From Micromonospora sp. WMMD961 (lineage in GTDB: Bacteria > Actinomycetota > Actinomycetes > Mycobacteriales > Micromonosporaceae): 64,000 nucleotides of DNA. The notes under the pieces are model-generated. The model made no database searches and was not told where the DNA came from. It worked only from the letters and a program-made list of their open reading frames with translations. The stretch's first letter is position 1; every line of letters begins with the position of its first letter. A program made the translations under genes and the position numbers. Location of the stretch: assembly GCF_029626145.1 (NCBI RefSeq), contig NZ_JARUBJ010000002.1:2634501-2698500 (forward strand). The letters are read 5' to 3'. Positions 1-8,384 of the stretch are shown here, one piece after another.

Positions 1-376
1 ACAACAGGGCGGCGGCCGGCACCAACCCCGCCCACCACCAGCCGAGCAGTGCCACCGCGGCGATACACAGGGGCATCGCGATCGCCAGCAGCCGCCAGGT
101 GGACGACCACTTCCGCCAACTCAACGGCCGGTCGATCTTGAGCCCGGCGCCCATCAGCGCGACGATCACCCCGATCTCGGTGAGGTGGGTGGCCAGTTCC
201 GGGTGGGCCAGCGGATCCGGTGTCGGTAGCCCCACCGGGAGCAGGAACACCACCATGCCGAGGGCGAGGAAGGCGATCGGCATGGACAGTGGGCGGTACT
301 CCAGGACCCGCGGGAGGATGCCCGCGAGCAGCGCGCCCACACCGACCAGCGCGAACGCCACATCAACCGGCTCCAC
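1..376 (-). CDS. Cation/proton antiporter, N-terminal part (runs off window)
   Basis: The reading frame starts with GTG at 376 and continues off the left edge, so only about 125 residues are visible. They form hydrophobic membrane segments (about residues 5-22, 32-50, 62-78 and 100-125) joined by short loops. Segment 3 carries GVIVALMGAGLKID, the pattern of the Na+/H+ exchanger domain of CPA-type cation:proton antiporters. The protein probably exchanges monovalent cations for protons across the plasma membrane. The weak site GAGAGGT lies just upstream. It follows the HAD gene on the same strand after 94 bp. The subfamily cannot be decided from this fragment. Confidence 0.72.
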   Translation of the reverse strand, partial: MEPVDVAFALVGVGALLAGILPRVLEYRPLSMPIAFLALGMVVFLLPVGLPTPDPLAHPELATHLTEIGVIVALMGAGLKIDRPLSWRKWSSTWRLLAIAMPLCIAAVALLGWWWAGLVPAAALL

Positions 377-470
377 GGCACCACCTCTCCGCCGCACCCG
401 CGAGGCGCGGGCAGGTGGTGACAGACCTTGCCCCGCGGGGCCTCCCGCTATGCGCGAACCGGTGTGGAAC

Positions 471-1151
471 TCACTCGCGGGCCCGGGTGAGCGGTGAGTC
501 CGCCAATTCGCCCAGCAACGCGGCCGGGTCGTCGTACACCGCCACCGCGCCGGCGCCGGCCAACTCGCCTCGGCTGGTGCCGCCGCAGGTCAGCCCCACG
601 CAGGGGATGTCCAACTTGCCGGCCGCGACGACGTCCCACACCGAGTCGCCGACGAAGACCACCCGCTCGGCGGCCAACCCGGACTGCTCCAACGCCGCGA
701 CCAGGATGTCCGGGGCCGGCTTGCTCTGCTCCGCGTCCGCAGAGGAGGTGATCGTGTCGATCACGTCGTCGGCGGCCAGCGCCCGGCGCAAGGCCCCGAC
801 CTCCGCTTCCGCCGCGGAGGTGGCGAGCACGATTCGCAAGCCTCGCTCGGCGCAGGCGCGCAGCAGATCGGCCGCCCGGGGCAGCGGCGTGAGCCGTTCC
901 CAGTACTCGGCGTACAGGGTGTCGTGCGCGTCGCGCAGCTTGGAGTCGGCGTCGCGATCCCGCTCGGGCCCGAGCAGGTGGTCCAGGAGCTTGTCCGAAC
1001 CCATCCCGATCGAGCGGTGCACCATCGCCATCGGCACCGGCTGGTCGGTCTGGCGCAACGCCTCCCACCAGCTCACGGTGTGCAGGTAGGTGGTGTCGAC
1101 CAGGGTGCCGTCGACGTCGAAGAGGATTCCGGAGGGTTTGTCGGTACGCAT
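471..1151 (-). CDS. HAD-superfamily hydrolase (beta-phosphoglucomutase/phosphatase-like)
   Basis: A 226-residue protein complete for HAD motifs: motif I FDVDGTLVDT with nucleophile Asp12 and Asp14, motif II around Thr111-Ser112, motif III Lys144 (SKPAPD) and motif IV GDSVWD with Asp169 and Asp173. A helical cap lies between motifs I and II (about 20-95), the type seen in phosphoglycolate phosphatase and beta-phosphoglucomutase relatives. It should hydrolyse a small phosphorylated metabolite in the cytosol; the substrate cannot be read. The ATG at 1151 has an AGGAGG site. It lies 29 bp after the SpoIIE-type phosphatase gene on the same strand, so the two may be co-transcribed. Confidence 0.85.
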   Translation of the reverse strand: MRTDKPSGILFDVDGTLVDTTYLHTVSWWEALRQTDQPVPMAMVHRSIGMGSDKLLDHLLGPERDRDADSKLRDAHDTLYAEYWERLTPLPRAADLLRACAERGLRIVLATSAAEAEVGALRRALAADDVIDTITSSADAEQSKPAPDILVAALEQSGLAAERVVFVGDSVWDVVAAGKLDIPCVGLTCGGTSRGELAGAGAVAVYDDPAALLGELADSPLTRARE

Positions 1152-1180
1152 GGGCGTCCTCCTACCCGTTCGGGCGGTCT

Positions 1181-3319
1181 TCAGGCGGCACTCGGGTTCC
1201 GGGTGCGGATCTCGAACCAGACCGTGGAGCCGCGGACCGACGGGTCGGTGCCCCAGGCGTCGCTGAGCTCCTCGATCAAACCGAGACCGCGCCCGCGACT
1301 GCTCAACGTGTCGGTGCGAGCCCGGGTCACGGTGCCCCGGGTGCCGGAATCGGCGACCGAGACCAGCAGCCGCTCGGGGCTGAGGTCGATCTCCACCCGG
1401 GCGGCCGTGCCGGCGTGCAGCAACGCGTTGGTCGTCAGCTCGCTGGTGCACAACACCGCAGCCCCGATCACCGACTCGGCCACCTGCCACTCGGTGAGCT
1501 GACCGGTCATCCAGTGCCGGACCCGGCTCGGCGCGGTCGGCTCCGCGGGCATCTCCATGCTCGCCGACCGGCTCGGCTTGAGGGCGTGCTCGACCGCCAA
1601 CACGGCCACGTCGTCCTCGGTGCTGCCCGGCACCGCTGCGGTGGCCACCGCGCACAGTGCGCGTGGGTCGCCGCTGCCGGCCTTGGCGACGGCGTCGCCG
1701 AGGGTGGTCAGCCCGGCGTCGAGGCTGTGCCGGCGGCGTTCCACCACTCCGTCGCTGAACAGCAGCAGGGTGTCGCCGGGGCGGAACGGGACCGTCGTGG
1801 TGCCCGGTCGGCCGCCCAGACCCAGCGGAGGGCCGGCCGGGACGTCGAGGTATTCGGCGTGCGGGCGGCCGTCCGGGTCGCCGCGGCGGATCAGCGGCGC
1901 GGGGTGCCCGGCGCTGGCCAGGGTCAGCTCCCGCCGCTCCGCGTCGATCACCCCGAACACCACGGTGACGAAGAGTTCGTGGGTGCCGGCCTCCACGCCC
2001 AGGCTGGTCACCAACCGGTCCAGCCCGGCCAGCACGGCGTCCGGCGCGGGGTCGGCCAGAGCCAGCGCGCGCAGCGCGGCCCGGACCTGACCCATCCGTG
2101 CGGCGGCCTGCACGTCGTGGCCGGCGACGTCGCCCAGCACCACGCCCAGCGCGCCGTTGGGCAACAGGAAGGCGTCGTAGAAGTCGCCGCCGGCGGCGTT
2201 GCCGTCGACCCCCGGGTCGTAACGGGCCGCGATCCGCAGCCGGGGTAGGTCCGGCAAATGTTCCGGCAGCATGCTGCGCTGCAACAACTGGGCGGTGCCG
2301 TGCTGGGTCTCGAAGCGGCGGGCCCGCTCGGCGGCCTGACCGATCAGCTCGGCCGACGCGGCCAGCAGCGCCCGCTCGGCCGGCGACCAGGTGTGCGGAG
2401 CCTGGTAGCCGACCGCCAGCCCGCCGCGCACCACCGAGGTGCCCAGCGGCAGGGCCGCCATCGCCCGGACCTTCTGGTCGTGGCGGTCCACGGCGGTGTC
2501 CCGCAGCGGTTGCCCGTCACCGACGAACGACGGGCCGCCGGAGCGTGCCGCCTGCACCACCGGTGTCGACCAGTCCACCGGCGCGCGCCGCCAGAGCGGG
2601 GGGAGTCGTTCGTCGGCCTCGTCCAACAACTCGCCGCGGACCCTTCGCACCATGCGCCAACCGCCGCCGCCCTCGTCGACGACGAACGAGGTCTGGTCGG
2701 GGTCGAACGTGGTGATCGCGTACCGCAGCGCCACCCGGGCCACGTCGTCGAGGGTGAGCGTGCCGGCGAGCGCCGCGGCCACCTCGCTGAGACTCTGCAA
2801 CTGCTCGGTGACGTGGGTGGTCTCGGCCGCGACCGTCAGCACTCCGACGATCTGCCCGATGCTGTCGCGCACCGGCGAGTAAGCCCGGGTGAAGACCGCC
2901 TGCTCCGCCGTCGGGGAGTGGCCACGGACCAGGGGCAGCGTCGACTCCTTCTCCAGGAATGGCACCCCCTGCTGGTAGCAGCGCTCGATCACCGCACCGA
3001 CGCCCGGGAGCGCCCAGATCTCCGCGAACACCTCGGCGGCCGGCCGCCCGAGGGCACCCGGGTGTTTGGTGCCCAGCAGCTCGGCGTAGCCGGCGTTGTA
3101 GAGCAGCACGAGGTCGTCGCCGTACGCCAGGGCCATCGGCATCGGCGAGGCGAGGATCAGCTCGACGACGGCTCGGACCGTCACGTCCCAGCCGTCCGGC
3201 GGGCCCAGTGGCGTGCCGGCCCAGTCGTGGGCGAACACGGCGGCGACCGTACCGGACCCGGAGGACGCGCCGGAGCCGGGAGTTGCTGGCGTGGGGACTC
3301 GCCCGACCGTTCCTGGCAT
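1181..3319 (-). CDS. PAS-GAF-SpoIIE phosphatase-ATPase multidomain regulator
   Basis: A 712-residue signalling protein. A PAS-like sensor lies at about 25-170, a GAF domain at about 185-335 and a PP2C/SpoIIE phosphatase at about 345-560. The phosphatase has metal-binding GGDFYDAF (378-385), GDVAGHD (396-402) and FSDGVVE. The C-terminus is a RsbW-type histidine-kinase-like ATPase with the N box ELTTNALLHA and the glycine box RGRGLGLIEE. Such RsbU-RsbW fusions tune anti-sigma-factor antagonists by serine dephosphorylation and phosphorylation, linking a sensed signal to an alternative sigma factor. No transmembrane segment is visible, so it should be cytosolic. The HAD gene follows closely. Its partner sigma factor and antagonist are not in this window. 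Confidence 0.9.
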   Translation of the reverse strand: MPGTVGRVPTPATPGSGASSGSGTVAAVFAHDWAGTPLGPPDGWDVTVRAVVELILASPMPMALAYGDDLVLLYNAGYAELLGTKHPGALGRPAAEVFAEIWALPGVGAVIERCYQQGVPFLEKESTLPLVRGHSPTAEQAVFTRAYSPVRDSIGQIVGVLTVAAETTHVTEQLQSLSEVAAALAGTLTLDDVARVALRYAITTFDPDQTSFVVDEGGGGWRMVRRVRGELLDEADERLPPLWRRAPVDWSTPVVQAARSGGPSFVGDGQPLRDTAVDRHDQKVRAMAALPLGTSVVRGGLAVGYQAPHTWSPAERALLAASAELIGQAAERARRFETQHGTAQLLQRSMLPEHLPDLPRLRIAARYDPGVDGNAAGGDFYDAFLLPNGALGVVLGDVAGHDVQAAARMGQVRAALRALALADPAPDAVLAGLDRLVTSLGVEAGTHELFVTVVFGVIDAERRELTLASAGHPAPLIRRGDPDGRPHAEYLDVPAGPPLGLGGRPGTTTVPFRPGDTLLLFSDGVVERRRHSLDAGLTTLGDAVAKAGSGDPRALCAVATAAVPGSTEDDVAVLAVEHALKPSRSASMEMPAEPTAPSRVRHWMTGQLTEWQVAESVIGAAVLCTSELTTNALLHAGTAARVEIDLSPERLLVSVADSGTRGTVTRARTDTLSSRGRGLGLIEELSDAWGTDPSVRGSTVWFEIRTRNPSAA

Positions 3320-3518
3320 GTCCGCAGCCTAGTCCGCCGGTCGGAGAAGGCATCCGATCATGGCCGTGGGGCGTAGCCGGCACCGGGAGCGGTGGACGTT
3401 CGGGCAGTTCAGAGCCCCTGTTGGGCGGCTTGTCGCAAAAATGGCGGCGCTCTGCGCGGACTGCCACACCGGTTGCCGGGTATGCGCCCGGCGCAGTCCA
3501 TGCGACAGGAGGGACATC

Positions 3519-4328
3519 ATGCTGAAAACCCTCGCGGTCCGGCAGGCCGACATCGGCGATGCCATCGCCGACACCTGGAGGTCAGTGCTGCTCTTCATCC
3601 CGAAGGCAGTGGCCTTCATCGTCATCCTCGTGATCGGCTGGCTCATCGCCAGAGCCGTCCTCAAGATCGTGGATACGGTGCTGGAACGGGTGCGCTTCGA
3701 CCAAGCGGTCGAACGCGGCGGTATCAAACGGGCCCTGGAGAGAACGAAGTACGACGCCAGCGACATCCTGGCCAGACTCGCGTACTACGCCGTACTGCTG
3801 TTCACGCTCCAGTTCGCCTTCGGAGTCTGGGGACCCAACGCGATCAGTGACCTGATCAGCGGCGTGGTGGCCTGGCTGCCGCGCGCGTTCATCGCGATCG
3901 TCATCGTGGTGGTGGCGGCCGCGATCGCCAACGCCGTCCGAGATCTGGTCACCGGCGCGCTGGGAGGGCTCTCGTACGGCAAGGTCCTGGCCGACCTGAC
4001 GGCGATCTTCATCATCGCTCTCGGCGTGATCGCCGCGTTGAACCAGGTGGGTATCGCCACCACAGTGACGACCCCGGTGCTGATCGCGGTGCTCGCCACG
4101 GTCGCCGGCATCCTGATCGTCGGTGTCGGTGGTGGTCTGGTGAAGCCGATGCAGAACCGTTGGGACGGCTGGTTGCGTCGGGCGGCCGAGGAGGCTCGGG
4201 CGGTGCAGCAGCAGCGTCAGGCCAGCACGGCCGGGCGCAGCGACGTGGAGCGGCAGATGGCCGACCGCAGCGGGGACCGCACCCAGGCCATGCCTCGGGT
4301 GGACGAAGCCCAGCAGTACCGCTCGTAA
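3519..4328 (+). CDS. CmpX-like conserved membrane protein (MscS-related TM helix repeats)
   Basis: A 269-residue integral membrane protein. Hydrophobic segments lie near residues 24-50, 85-105, 118-140, 155-175 and 180-205, ending in a glycine-rich GILIVGVGGGLVKPM stretch. A charged cytoplasmic tail of about 60 residues rich in Gln and Arg follows. The internally repeated helix pattern is that of the conserved TM-helix family found with small mechanosensitive channels (CmpX type). The likely role is in membrane tension or small-solute flux, but no direct function is known. ATG 3519 was chosen over an upstream extension because ACAGGAGGG sits 6-10 bases before it. It is divergent from the SpoIIE-type regulator. 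Confidence 0.75.
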   Translation: MLKTLAVRQADIGDAIADTWRSVLLFIPKAVAFIVILVIGWLIARAVLKIVDTVLERVRFDQAVERGGIKRALERTKYDASDILARLAYYAVLLFTLQFAFGVWGPNAISDLISGVVAWLPRAFIAIVIVVVAAAIANAVRDLVTGALGGLSYGKVLADLTAIFIIALGVIAALNQVGIATTVTTPVLIAVLATVAGILIVGVGGGLVKPMQNRWDGWLRRAAEEARAVQQQRQASTAGRSDVERQMADRSGDRTQAMPRVDEAQQYRS

Positions 4329-4329
4329 C

Positions 4330-4368
4330 ACGCGGAACAGCACGGCTGGTGGGGAGGGTGTTCCGCGT
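4330..4368. terminator. Stem-loop between convergent genes
   Basis: A perfect 10-bp inverted repeat (ACGCGGAACA at 4330-4339, TGTTCCGCGT at 4359-4368) with a 19-base loop lies directly after the stop at 4328 and before the convergent gene ending at 4395. No T-run follows. Position suggests a bidirectional terminator. Confidence 0.5.
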
Positions 4369-4394
4369 CCGACGCGGGATGCCCTCCTCGCGTG

Positions 4395-4748
4395 TCAGGC
4401 CCGGTCGAGCGAGCGGGCCAGCGCGCAGACGGCGAGCAGTCGGGTGAGCAGCCAATCCGGGCGACTCCAGTCGACCGGACCACCCGGTGGGCTCCAGCCG
4501 TGCTCCAGGGCAGCCGCGCGCACCCCCTCGGCGTAACCGGCGAGCATCGCCGCGCTCAGCGGTTGGCGGTCCCCGTCGAGGCTGTCCCGGACGGCGGCCG
4601 CGTGCTGGTCGACGAGGGCCAGCAGCCCCGGTCGCGCCGCGGCGGCGGCCAGCCCGACGGTGCCGACGGAGACGGTGAGGGCGGCCAGGGTGGACCACGC
4701 CGAGTCGACGGCGGTACGGGGGGCGACCCGGGTGAACGGCACACGCAT
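4395..4748 (-). CDS. Small actinobacterial protein, DUF6401-like
   Basis: A 117-residue Ala/Leu-rich protein with the conserved-looking blocks LVDQHAAAVRDSL, LSAAMLAGYAEGV and DWSRPDWLLTRLLAVCALA. This pattern recalls the DUF6401 family of short actinobacterial proteins, some annotated near natural-product genes, but the match is from memory only. The N-terminal half is hydrophobic yet broken by charges, so membrane insertion is uncertain. The start at 4748 lacks a strong ribosome site, and a GTG further upstream is possible. It is convergent with the CmpX-like gene. Function unknown. Confidence 0.6.
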   Translation of the reverse strand: MRVPFTRVAPRTAVDSAWSTLAALTVSVGTVGLAAAAARPGLLALVDQHAAAVRDSLDGDRQPLSAAMLAGYAEGVRAAALEHGWSPPGGPVDWSRPDWLLTRLLAVCALARSLDRA

Positions 4749-4910
4749 GGTGACCGAGGCTAACCGACCGGTGACCGCGTCGACCTCGGCCGCTCGGCGG
4801 ATGTCGGCTGCGCCACCGGGCGACCAGTGCTGACCGTGGGGGTTGATCCGGCACAGACGGGGCAGCAGGAGAACTACCCGCGGATGGTGGCACACGGCAC
4901 GGAGGCACGG

Positions 4911-5360
4911 ATGGGACAGCTGGCGGACGGACCGGACGAGCAGCACCAACGGCCCGCCGGCGTGAGCGACGCGACGGTCGCCGCGCTCGGCAAGCTCAGC
5001 GAGGCGCTGGAGTGTGTGGAGCGGGCCCGGGGGCACCTGTACTCGATGCACCAGCTGATCGGGCACGCCGACCTGATGCTCGACGACGCGGTGGAACAGT
5101 TCCGCGCCGCCGGGCATCCACGGCTCGCCGAGCGGATCGGCACCGAGTTGCGGGGACGCAACGTCATCGCCGGGCGGTGGACGTTCCAGATCGTCGAGGA
5201 CTTCGACGACGGTTACCACGCGCTGTTCCGGGAGGTGGACCAGCAGGCCCGGGACGAGCTGGTGGGCGGGCGACGCCATCTCTACGAGGCAGAGATGAAG
5301 GAACGCCGCCGCAGCCCGGGCCAGCCGGGGCACGAGGCCCGGCCGGGCCTCGCGCTCTAG
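4911..5360 (+). CDS. Conserved actinobacterial protein of unknown function
   Basis: A 149-residue soluble, mostly helical protein. A long amphipathic helix (KLSEALECVERARGHLY) is followed by a charged, aromatic C-terminal block (RWTFQIVEDFDDGYH, then GGRRHLYEAEMKERRR). Similar proteins occur widely in mycobacteria and streptomycetes as hypotheticals; no catalytic motif is visible. ATG 4911 was preferred because GGAGG lies 5 bases upstream at 4901-4905. An in-frame ATG at 4884 would add nine residues, and a further one at 4827 would add 28. The gene is divergent from the DUF6401-like gene. Confidence 0.75.
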   Translation: MGQLADGPDEQHQRPAGVSDATVAALGKLSEALECVERARGHLYSMHQLIGHADLMLDDAVEQFRAAGHPRLAERIGTELRGRNVIAGRWTFQIVEDFDDGYHALFREVDQQARDELVGGRRHLYEAEMKERRRSPGQPGHEARPGLAL

Positions 5361-5369
5361 CCTCGCGCC

Positions 5370-5579
5370 CTAGTCGCTTGTCGCGTTCGTGGGGCGTCGC
5401 CGGGCCGCGTCGTCGGCGATGATCACGGTGGCCACCATCAGCGCGACACAGAGGCTGAACAGCCACGACTCGTCGGCGACGAGCCAGGCGGACACGGGCG
5501 CCTGCAGCGCGGCGAGCAGGAAGCCGAGCCAGGCCAGCCGGCGCTGACGGGTCGAGAGGATCCCAGAGCCTTGATGCAT
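5370..5579 (-). CDS. Small two-helix membrane protein
   Basis: A 69-residue protein with two predicted membrane spans (about residues 13-33 and 38-57), the second ending in DDAARRRPTNATSD. It follows a basic N-terminus (STRQRRLAWLG), so both termini are probably cytoplasmic. The start at 5579 has only a weak purine stretch upstream. It is convergent with the preceding unknown gene, 9 bp apart, and divergent from the MFS gene. No family recognised. Confidence 0.55.
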   Translation of the reverse strand: MHQGSGILSTRQRRLAWLGFLLAALQAPVSAWLVADESWLFSLCVALMVATVIIADDAARRRPTNATSD

Positions 5580-5736
5580 CCCGAAATTCTTACGCGAACA
5601 CGCCGGATTGCCGTCCCCCGATCGGCCGATTCTGGATGAGCTGTCCGTTTTCTCAACCGTCCGGACACGACTTCTTTGCGCCGCGAGCGATCCGGTGCCG
5701 TCGACACTAGGGTGCCCTGCGGCAGGATGCTGTCTC

Positions 5737-7038
5737 GTGTCCACCGCGCCCGCGCGCCCCCGCGCCTCGCTGCTCCTGCTGGCCTACCTCGCGTTCGTCA
5801 GTCTCGGCCTGCCCGACGGGCTGCTCGGCGTCAGCTGGCCCTCGATGCGGGGCGACTTCGACGTGCCGACCGAGGCGGTCGGGTGGGTACTCACCGCCGG
5901 CACCGTCGGTTATCTCACCTCCAGCGTGCTGGCCGGCTTCACGCTGGCCCGGGTCGGCGTGGGCGCGCTGCTCGCCGGCAGCACCCTGCTGGCCAGCCTG
6001 GCGCTGACCGGTTACTCGGTGAGCCCGGTGCTGGCCGTGCTGGTGGGTTGCGCGCTGCTCCTCGGGCTCGGCTCCGGCGCGATCGACTCCGGGCTCAACG
6101 CGTACGCCGCCGGGGCGTTCGGGCCACGCGAGATGAACTGGTTGCACGCCTTCTTCGGCCTGGGTGTGGCCATCGGCCCGCTGATCATGACCGGGGTGCT
6201 CAGCGCCGGGCTCGCCTGGCGGTGGGGTTACGGCATCGTGGCCGCCGCCCAACTCGCCCTCGCCACCGCGTTCGTGCTCACCGTGCGGGCCTGGCATCGT
6301 GGCGTTCCGGCCCACACCGCTGTCGCCCCCGCCACGGAATCCACCGGAGCGGGGTCCGCCGCGCCGCCGGTGGTGCGGGTCCCGGTCCGGGAGACGCTGC
6401 TGCTGCCGGCGGTGTGGTCGGGTGCGGTGGCCTTCGCGCTGTACGTGGCCATCGAGGTGTCCGCCGGTCTCTGGGCGTTCCTACTGCTCACCGAGGGGCG
6501 CGGGCTGAGCGCGGCGGTGGCCGGCGGCTGTGTGTCCGCGTACTGGGGCAGCCTCTTCGTCGGTCGGGTCGTGCAGGGGGTGGTGGCCGAGCGGTTGGGG
6601 GCGAGCCTGGTGCTGCGCGCCAGCCTGGCCGGAATGGCCGTGGGCGCGGCGCTGATCGCCGTCCCCGGGCCGGCCGCGCTGGCGGTGCTCGGTCTGGTCG
6701 TGGTCGGTTTCGCCGCCGCGCCGGTGTTCCCGCTGCTCACCCTCACCACCGCCGACCGGGTCGGTGCGGCGCACGCGGACCGGGCCATCGGACTGCAGAT
6801 CGGTGCGTCCGGCATCGGCGCGGCGCTCGTCCCGGCCGGGCTCGGCGTGCTGATCGGCAACACGTCGGTGCAGGTGCTGGGATCGGCCCTGGTGGTGCTC
6901 GCGTTGGGGCTGATCGCGCTGTACGAGTGGGGTGCGCGCCGACCTGCCGCCGGGCGGCCCGCGCCGGTGGTGCCCGCCCAGCCGGACGGGGAGGATCAGA
7001 CGTCCGGTCCGGTCCGGCCGGTGGTGGACGGGCGGTAG
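5737..7038 (+). CDS. MFS transporter, FucP/sugar-type
   Basis: A 433-residue protein with about twelve membrane segments. The region GLGSGAIDSGLNAYAA followed by NWLHAFFGLGVAIGP resembles the MFS subgroup containing FucP and related sugar permeases, in which a histidine in the fifth helix region is conserved. It should act as a proton-coupled solute transporter or exporter in the plasma membrane; the substrate is unknown. GTG 5737 was chosen because the membrane domain starts a few residues later and the upstream frame is Cys/Pro-rich non-coding-like sequence. The 3' end overlaps the convergent small gene by 43 bp. Confidence 0.85.
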   Translation: MSTAPARPRASLLLLAYLAFVSLGLPDGLLGVSWPSMRGDFDVPTEAVGWVLTAGTVGYLTSSVLAGFTLARVGVGALLAGSTLLASLALTGYSVSPVLAVLVGCALLLGLGSGAIDSGLNAYAAGAFGPREMNWLHAFFGLGVAIGPLIMTGVLSAGLAWRWGYGIVAAAQLALATAFVLTVRAWHRGVPAHTAVAPATESTGAGSAAPPVVRVPVRETLLLPAVWSGAVAFALYVAIEVSAGLWAFLLLTEGRGLSAAVAGGCVSAYWGSLFVGRVVQGVVAERLGASLVLRASLAGMAVGAALIAVPGPAALAVLGLVVVGFAAAPVFPLLTLTTADRVGAAHADRAIGLQIGASGIGAALVPAGLGVLIGNTSVQVLGSALVVLALGLIALYEWGARRPAAGRPAPVVPAQPDGEDQTSGPVRPVVDGR

Positions 7039-7256
7039 GCGCGCTCCGGGTCGGTGGCCTCCCGCGTGTTGCCCTGGGCCTGCCCTTCGCGGTCCGACGC
7101 GGCCGGCCCGTGCCCGAACGTGGCCTCTTCGCCCGCGTCGTTGCCGGTCACGTCGTCGGACTGCCCGTCGAGGCTGGAGCCCGACACGGCACGTTCCAGC
7201 TCCTCCAACGGAAGTCGTTCCTCGTCCCGCCACACCCTGATGTTGTCGTCGGTCAT
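6996..7256 (-). CDS. Small acidic hydrophilic protein, unknown
   Basis: An 86-residue, strongly acidic and probably disordered protein. It starts MTDDNIRVWRDEERLPLEEL, with a C-terminal half rich in Gly, Ser, Thr and Asp. A GAGGAC ribosome site precedes the ATG at 7256. It overlaps the end of the convergent MFS gene by 43 bp. No family is recognised; the amphipathic first 25 residues look like the only folded part. Confidence 0.55.
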   Translation of the reverse strand: MTDDNIRVWRDEERLPLEELERAVSGSSLDGQSDDVTGNDAGEEATFGHGPAASDREGQAQGNTREATDPERAYRPSTTGRTGPDV

Positions 7257-7320
7257 GTCCTCAGCCGTACCCGGGCGCGATGATCGCAAACTGTGTCTCG
7301 CTGGCCGGCTCGGACACGGC

Positions 7321-7348
7321 GATGGCCGCCGGAGATCCGGCGGCCATC
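7321..7348 (-). terminator. Strong hairpin after SRPBCC gene
   Basis: GATGGCCGCCGG (7321-7332) and CCGGCGGCCATC (7337-7348) form a perfect 12-bp stem with a four-base loop. It lies 17 bp past the stop of the - strand SRPBCC gene and before the next - strand gene. It is very likely an intrinsic-type terminator without a strong U tract. Confidence 0.75.
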
Positions 7349-7365
7349 GGTGCAGCTGTCCAGGG

Positions 7366-7827
7366 TCACGGCTGCGGGCGGTCCACCGACCCGCGCCAGG
7401 CACCGGTCTCCTGACCGCGCCGCTCGATGTAGGTCTTGAACCGCTGCAGGTCGCCCTTGGCCCGCCGGTCGACGATGCCGAGCTTGTCGCCGGCCTGCTC
7501 GACGACACCGTGCGGCTCGAACTCGAGCTGCAGGGTGACCCGGGTCTTGTCCGCGTCGAGTCGGTGGAAGGTCACCACACCGGCCTGCTGGGTGCCGCCG
7601 GTCGAACGCCAGGCGACCCGCTCGTCGGGGAGCTGTTCGGTGATCTCGGCGTCGAACTCGCGCTTCACCCCGGCGATGTCCACCGTCCAGTGGGTCATCG
7701 TGTCGGAGAGCTGCCGGACCTCCTGCACACCCTCCATGAACTCGGGGAACTCCTCGAACTGCGTCCACTGGTCGTACGCGGTGCGTACGGGCACGGAAAC
7801 GTCGACATGTTCGGTAACGCCACTCAT
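7366..7827 (-). CDS. SRPBCC-family (polyketide cyclase/COQ10-like) protein
   Basis: A 153-residue START/SRPBCC fold protein. The N-terminus (EHVDVSVPVRTAYDQWTQFE) and the FPEFMEGVQEVRQL block are typical of the cyclase/dehydrase branch, followed by the beta-rich core WTVDIAGVKREFDAEITEQ and a C-terminal helix. These proteins bind hydrophobic ligands; many actinobacterial members are of unknown role, and stress association is common. An AAGGAGG site lies at ideal spacing upstream of ATG 7827. The DUF2795 gene lies 50 bp upstream on the same strand, so co-transcription is plausible. Confidence 0.85.
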   Translation of the reverse strand: MSGVTEHVDVSVPVRTAYDQWTQFEEFPEFMEGVQEVRQLSDTMTHWTVDIAGVKREFDAEITEQLPDERVAWRSTGGTQQAGVVTFHRLDADKTRVTLQLEFEPHGVVEQAGDKLGIVDRRAKGDLQRFKTYIERRGQETGAWRGSVDRPQP

Positions 7828-7877
7828 CAGAGAACCTCCTTCGGTCGCTAATGGTCGTCGGGTCGGGGGTGACCCGG

Positions 7878-8294
7878 TCACCAGCGAGTTGTCTCGTTCT
7901 TGTTGCCGAGCGCGGCCCACACCTCGGAAACGGTCTGGTAGACCGTGCCCTCGGGCAGTCGTTCGAGCGCCGCCACGATGTCGTCCGGCGCCTCGTTCTC
8001 GCGGGCGCTGGCGACGAGCACCAGGCGGTCGCCCGGCAGCGCGCTCATCGAGATGAACCGGCCGAGCCGGCTGCGCTGCTCGACGTCCGTGGAACTCATG
8101 CCCTGTGGGGTGCCGGTGCGCAGGTCGCCGGCCGGGGCGGTGGTCGTCTCCGGCTGGTCCTCGCCAGCCGGTTCCGGCACCCGTGACTCGTCGACCCGAG
8201 AGCCGCCGGTCCCCGGCCCCTGTACGAGGCCGCTGACCTCCTGACTCATCTGTTCGTCGATCCTCGGTCCGTGCTTGCTGTTGCCACGCTCCAT
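7878..8294 (-). CDS. DUF2795 domain protein
   Basis: A 138-residue protein. An N-terminal hydrophilic region opens with MERGNSKHGPRIDEQM and contains GEDQPE. A compact C-terminal DUF2795 domain follows (about 85-138) with APDDIVAALERLPEGTVYQTVSEVWAALG. This N-terminal signature recurs in actinobacterial DUF2795 proteins, which is why 8294 was taken as the start although its ribosome site is weak. An alternative ATG at 8249 would drop 15 residues. The function of DUF2795 is unknown; the fold is small and helical. It precedes the SRPBCC gene. Confidence 0.75.
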   Translation of the reverse strand: MERGNSKHGPRIDEQMSQEVSGLVQGPGTGGSRVDESRVPEPAGEDQPETTTAPAGDLRTGTPQGMSSTDVEQRSRLGRFISMSALPGDRLVLVASARENEAPDDIVAALERLPEGTVYQTVSEVWAALGNKNETTRW

Positions 8295-8384
8295 GCCTTC
8301 TGCGCTACCCGGCACCCCGCCCGCTAAACCGTCACCCGGCCACGAACGGGCACTCGGGCCGGACATCCGGCGCGGAATCGGCTG

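Noticed and set aside
448..1089. Long + strand and - strand frames over the HAD and SpoIIE genes
   Set aside because: They are high-GC shadow frames rich in Arg, Pro and Ser, lack ribosome sites and contradict clear domain motifs of the real genes on the - strand.
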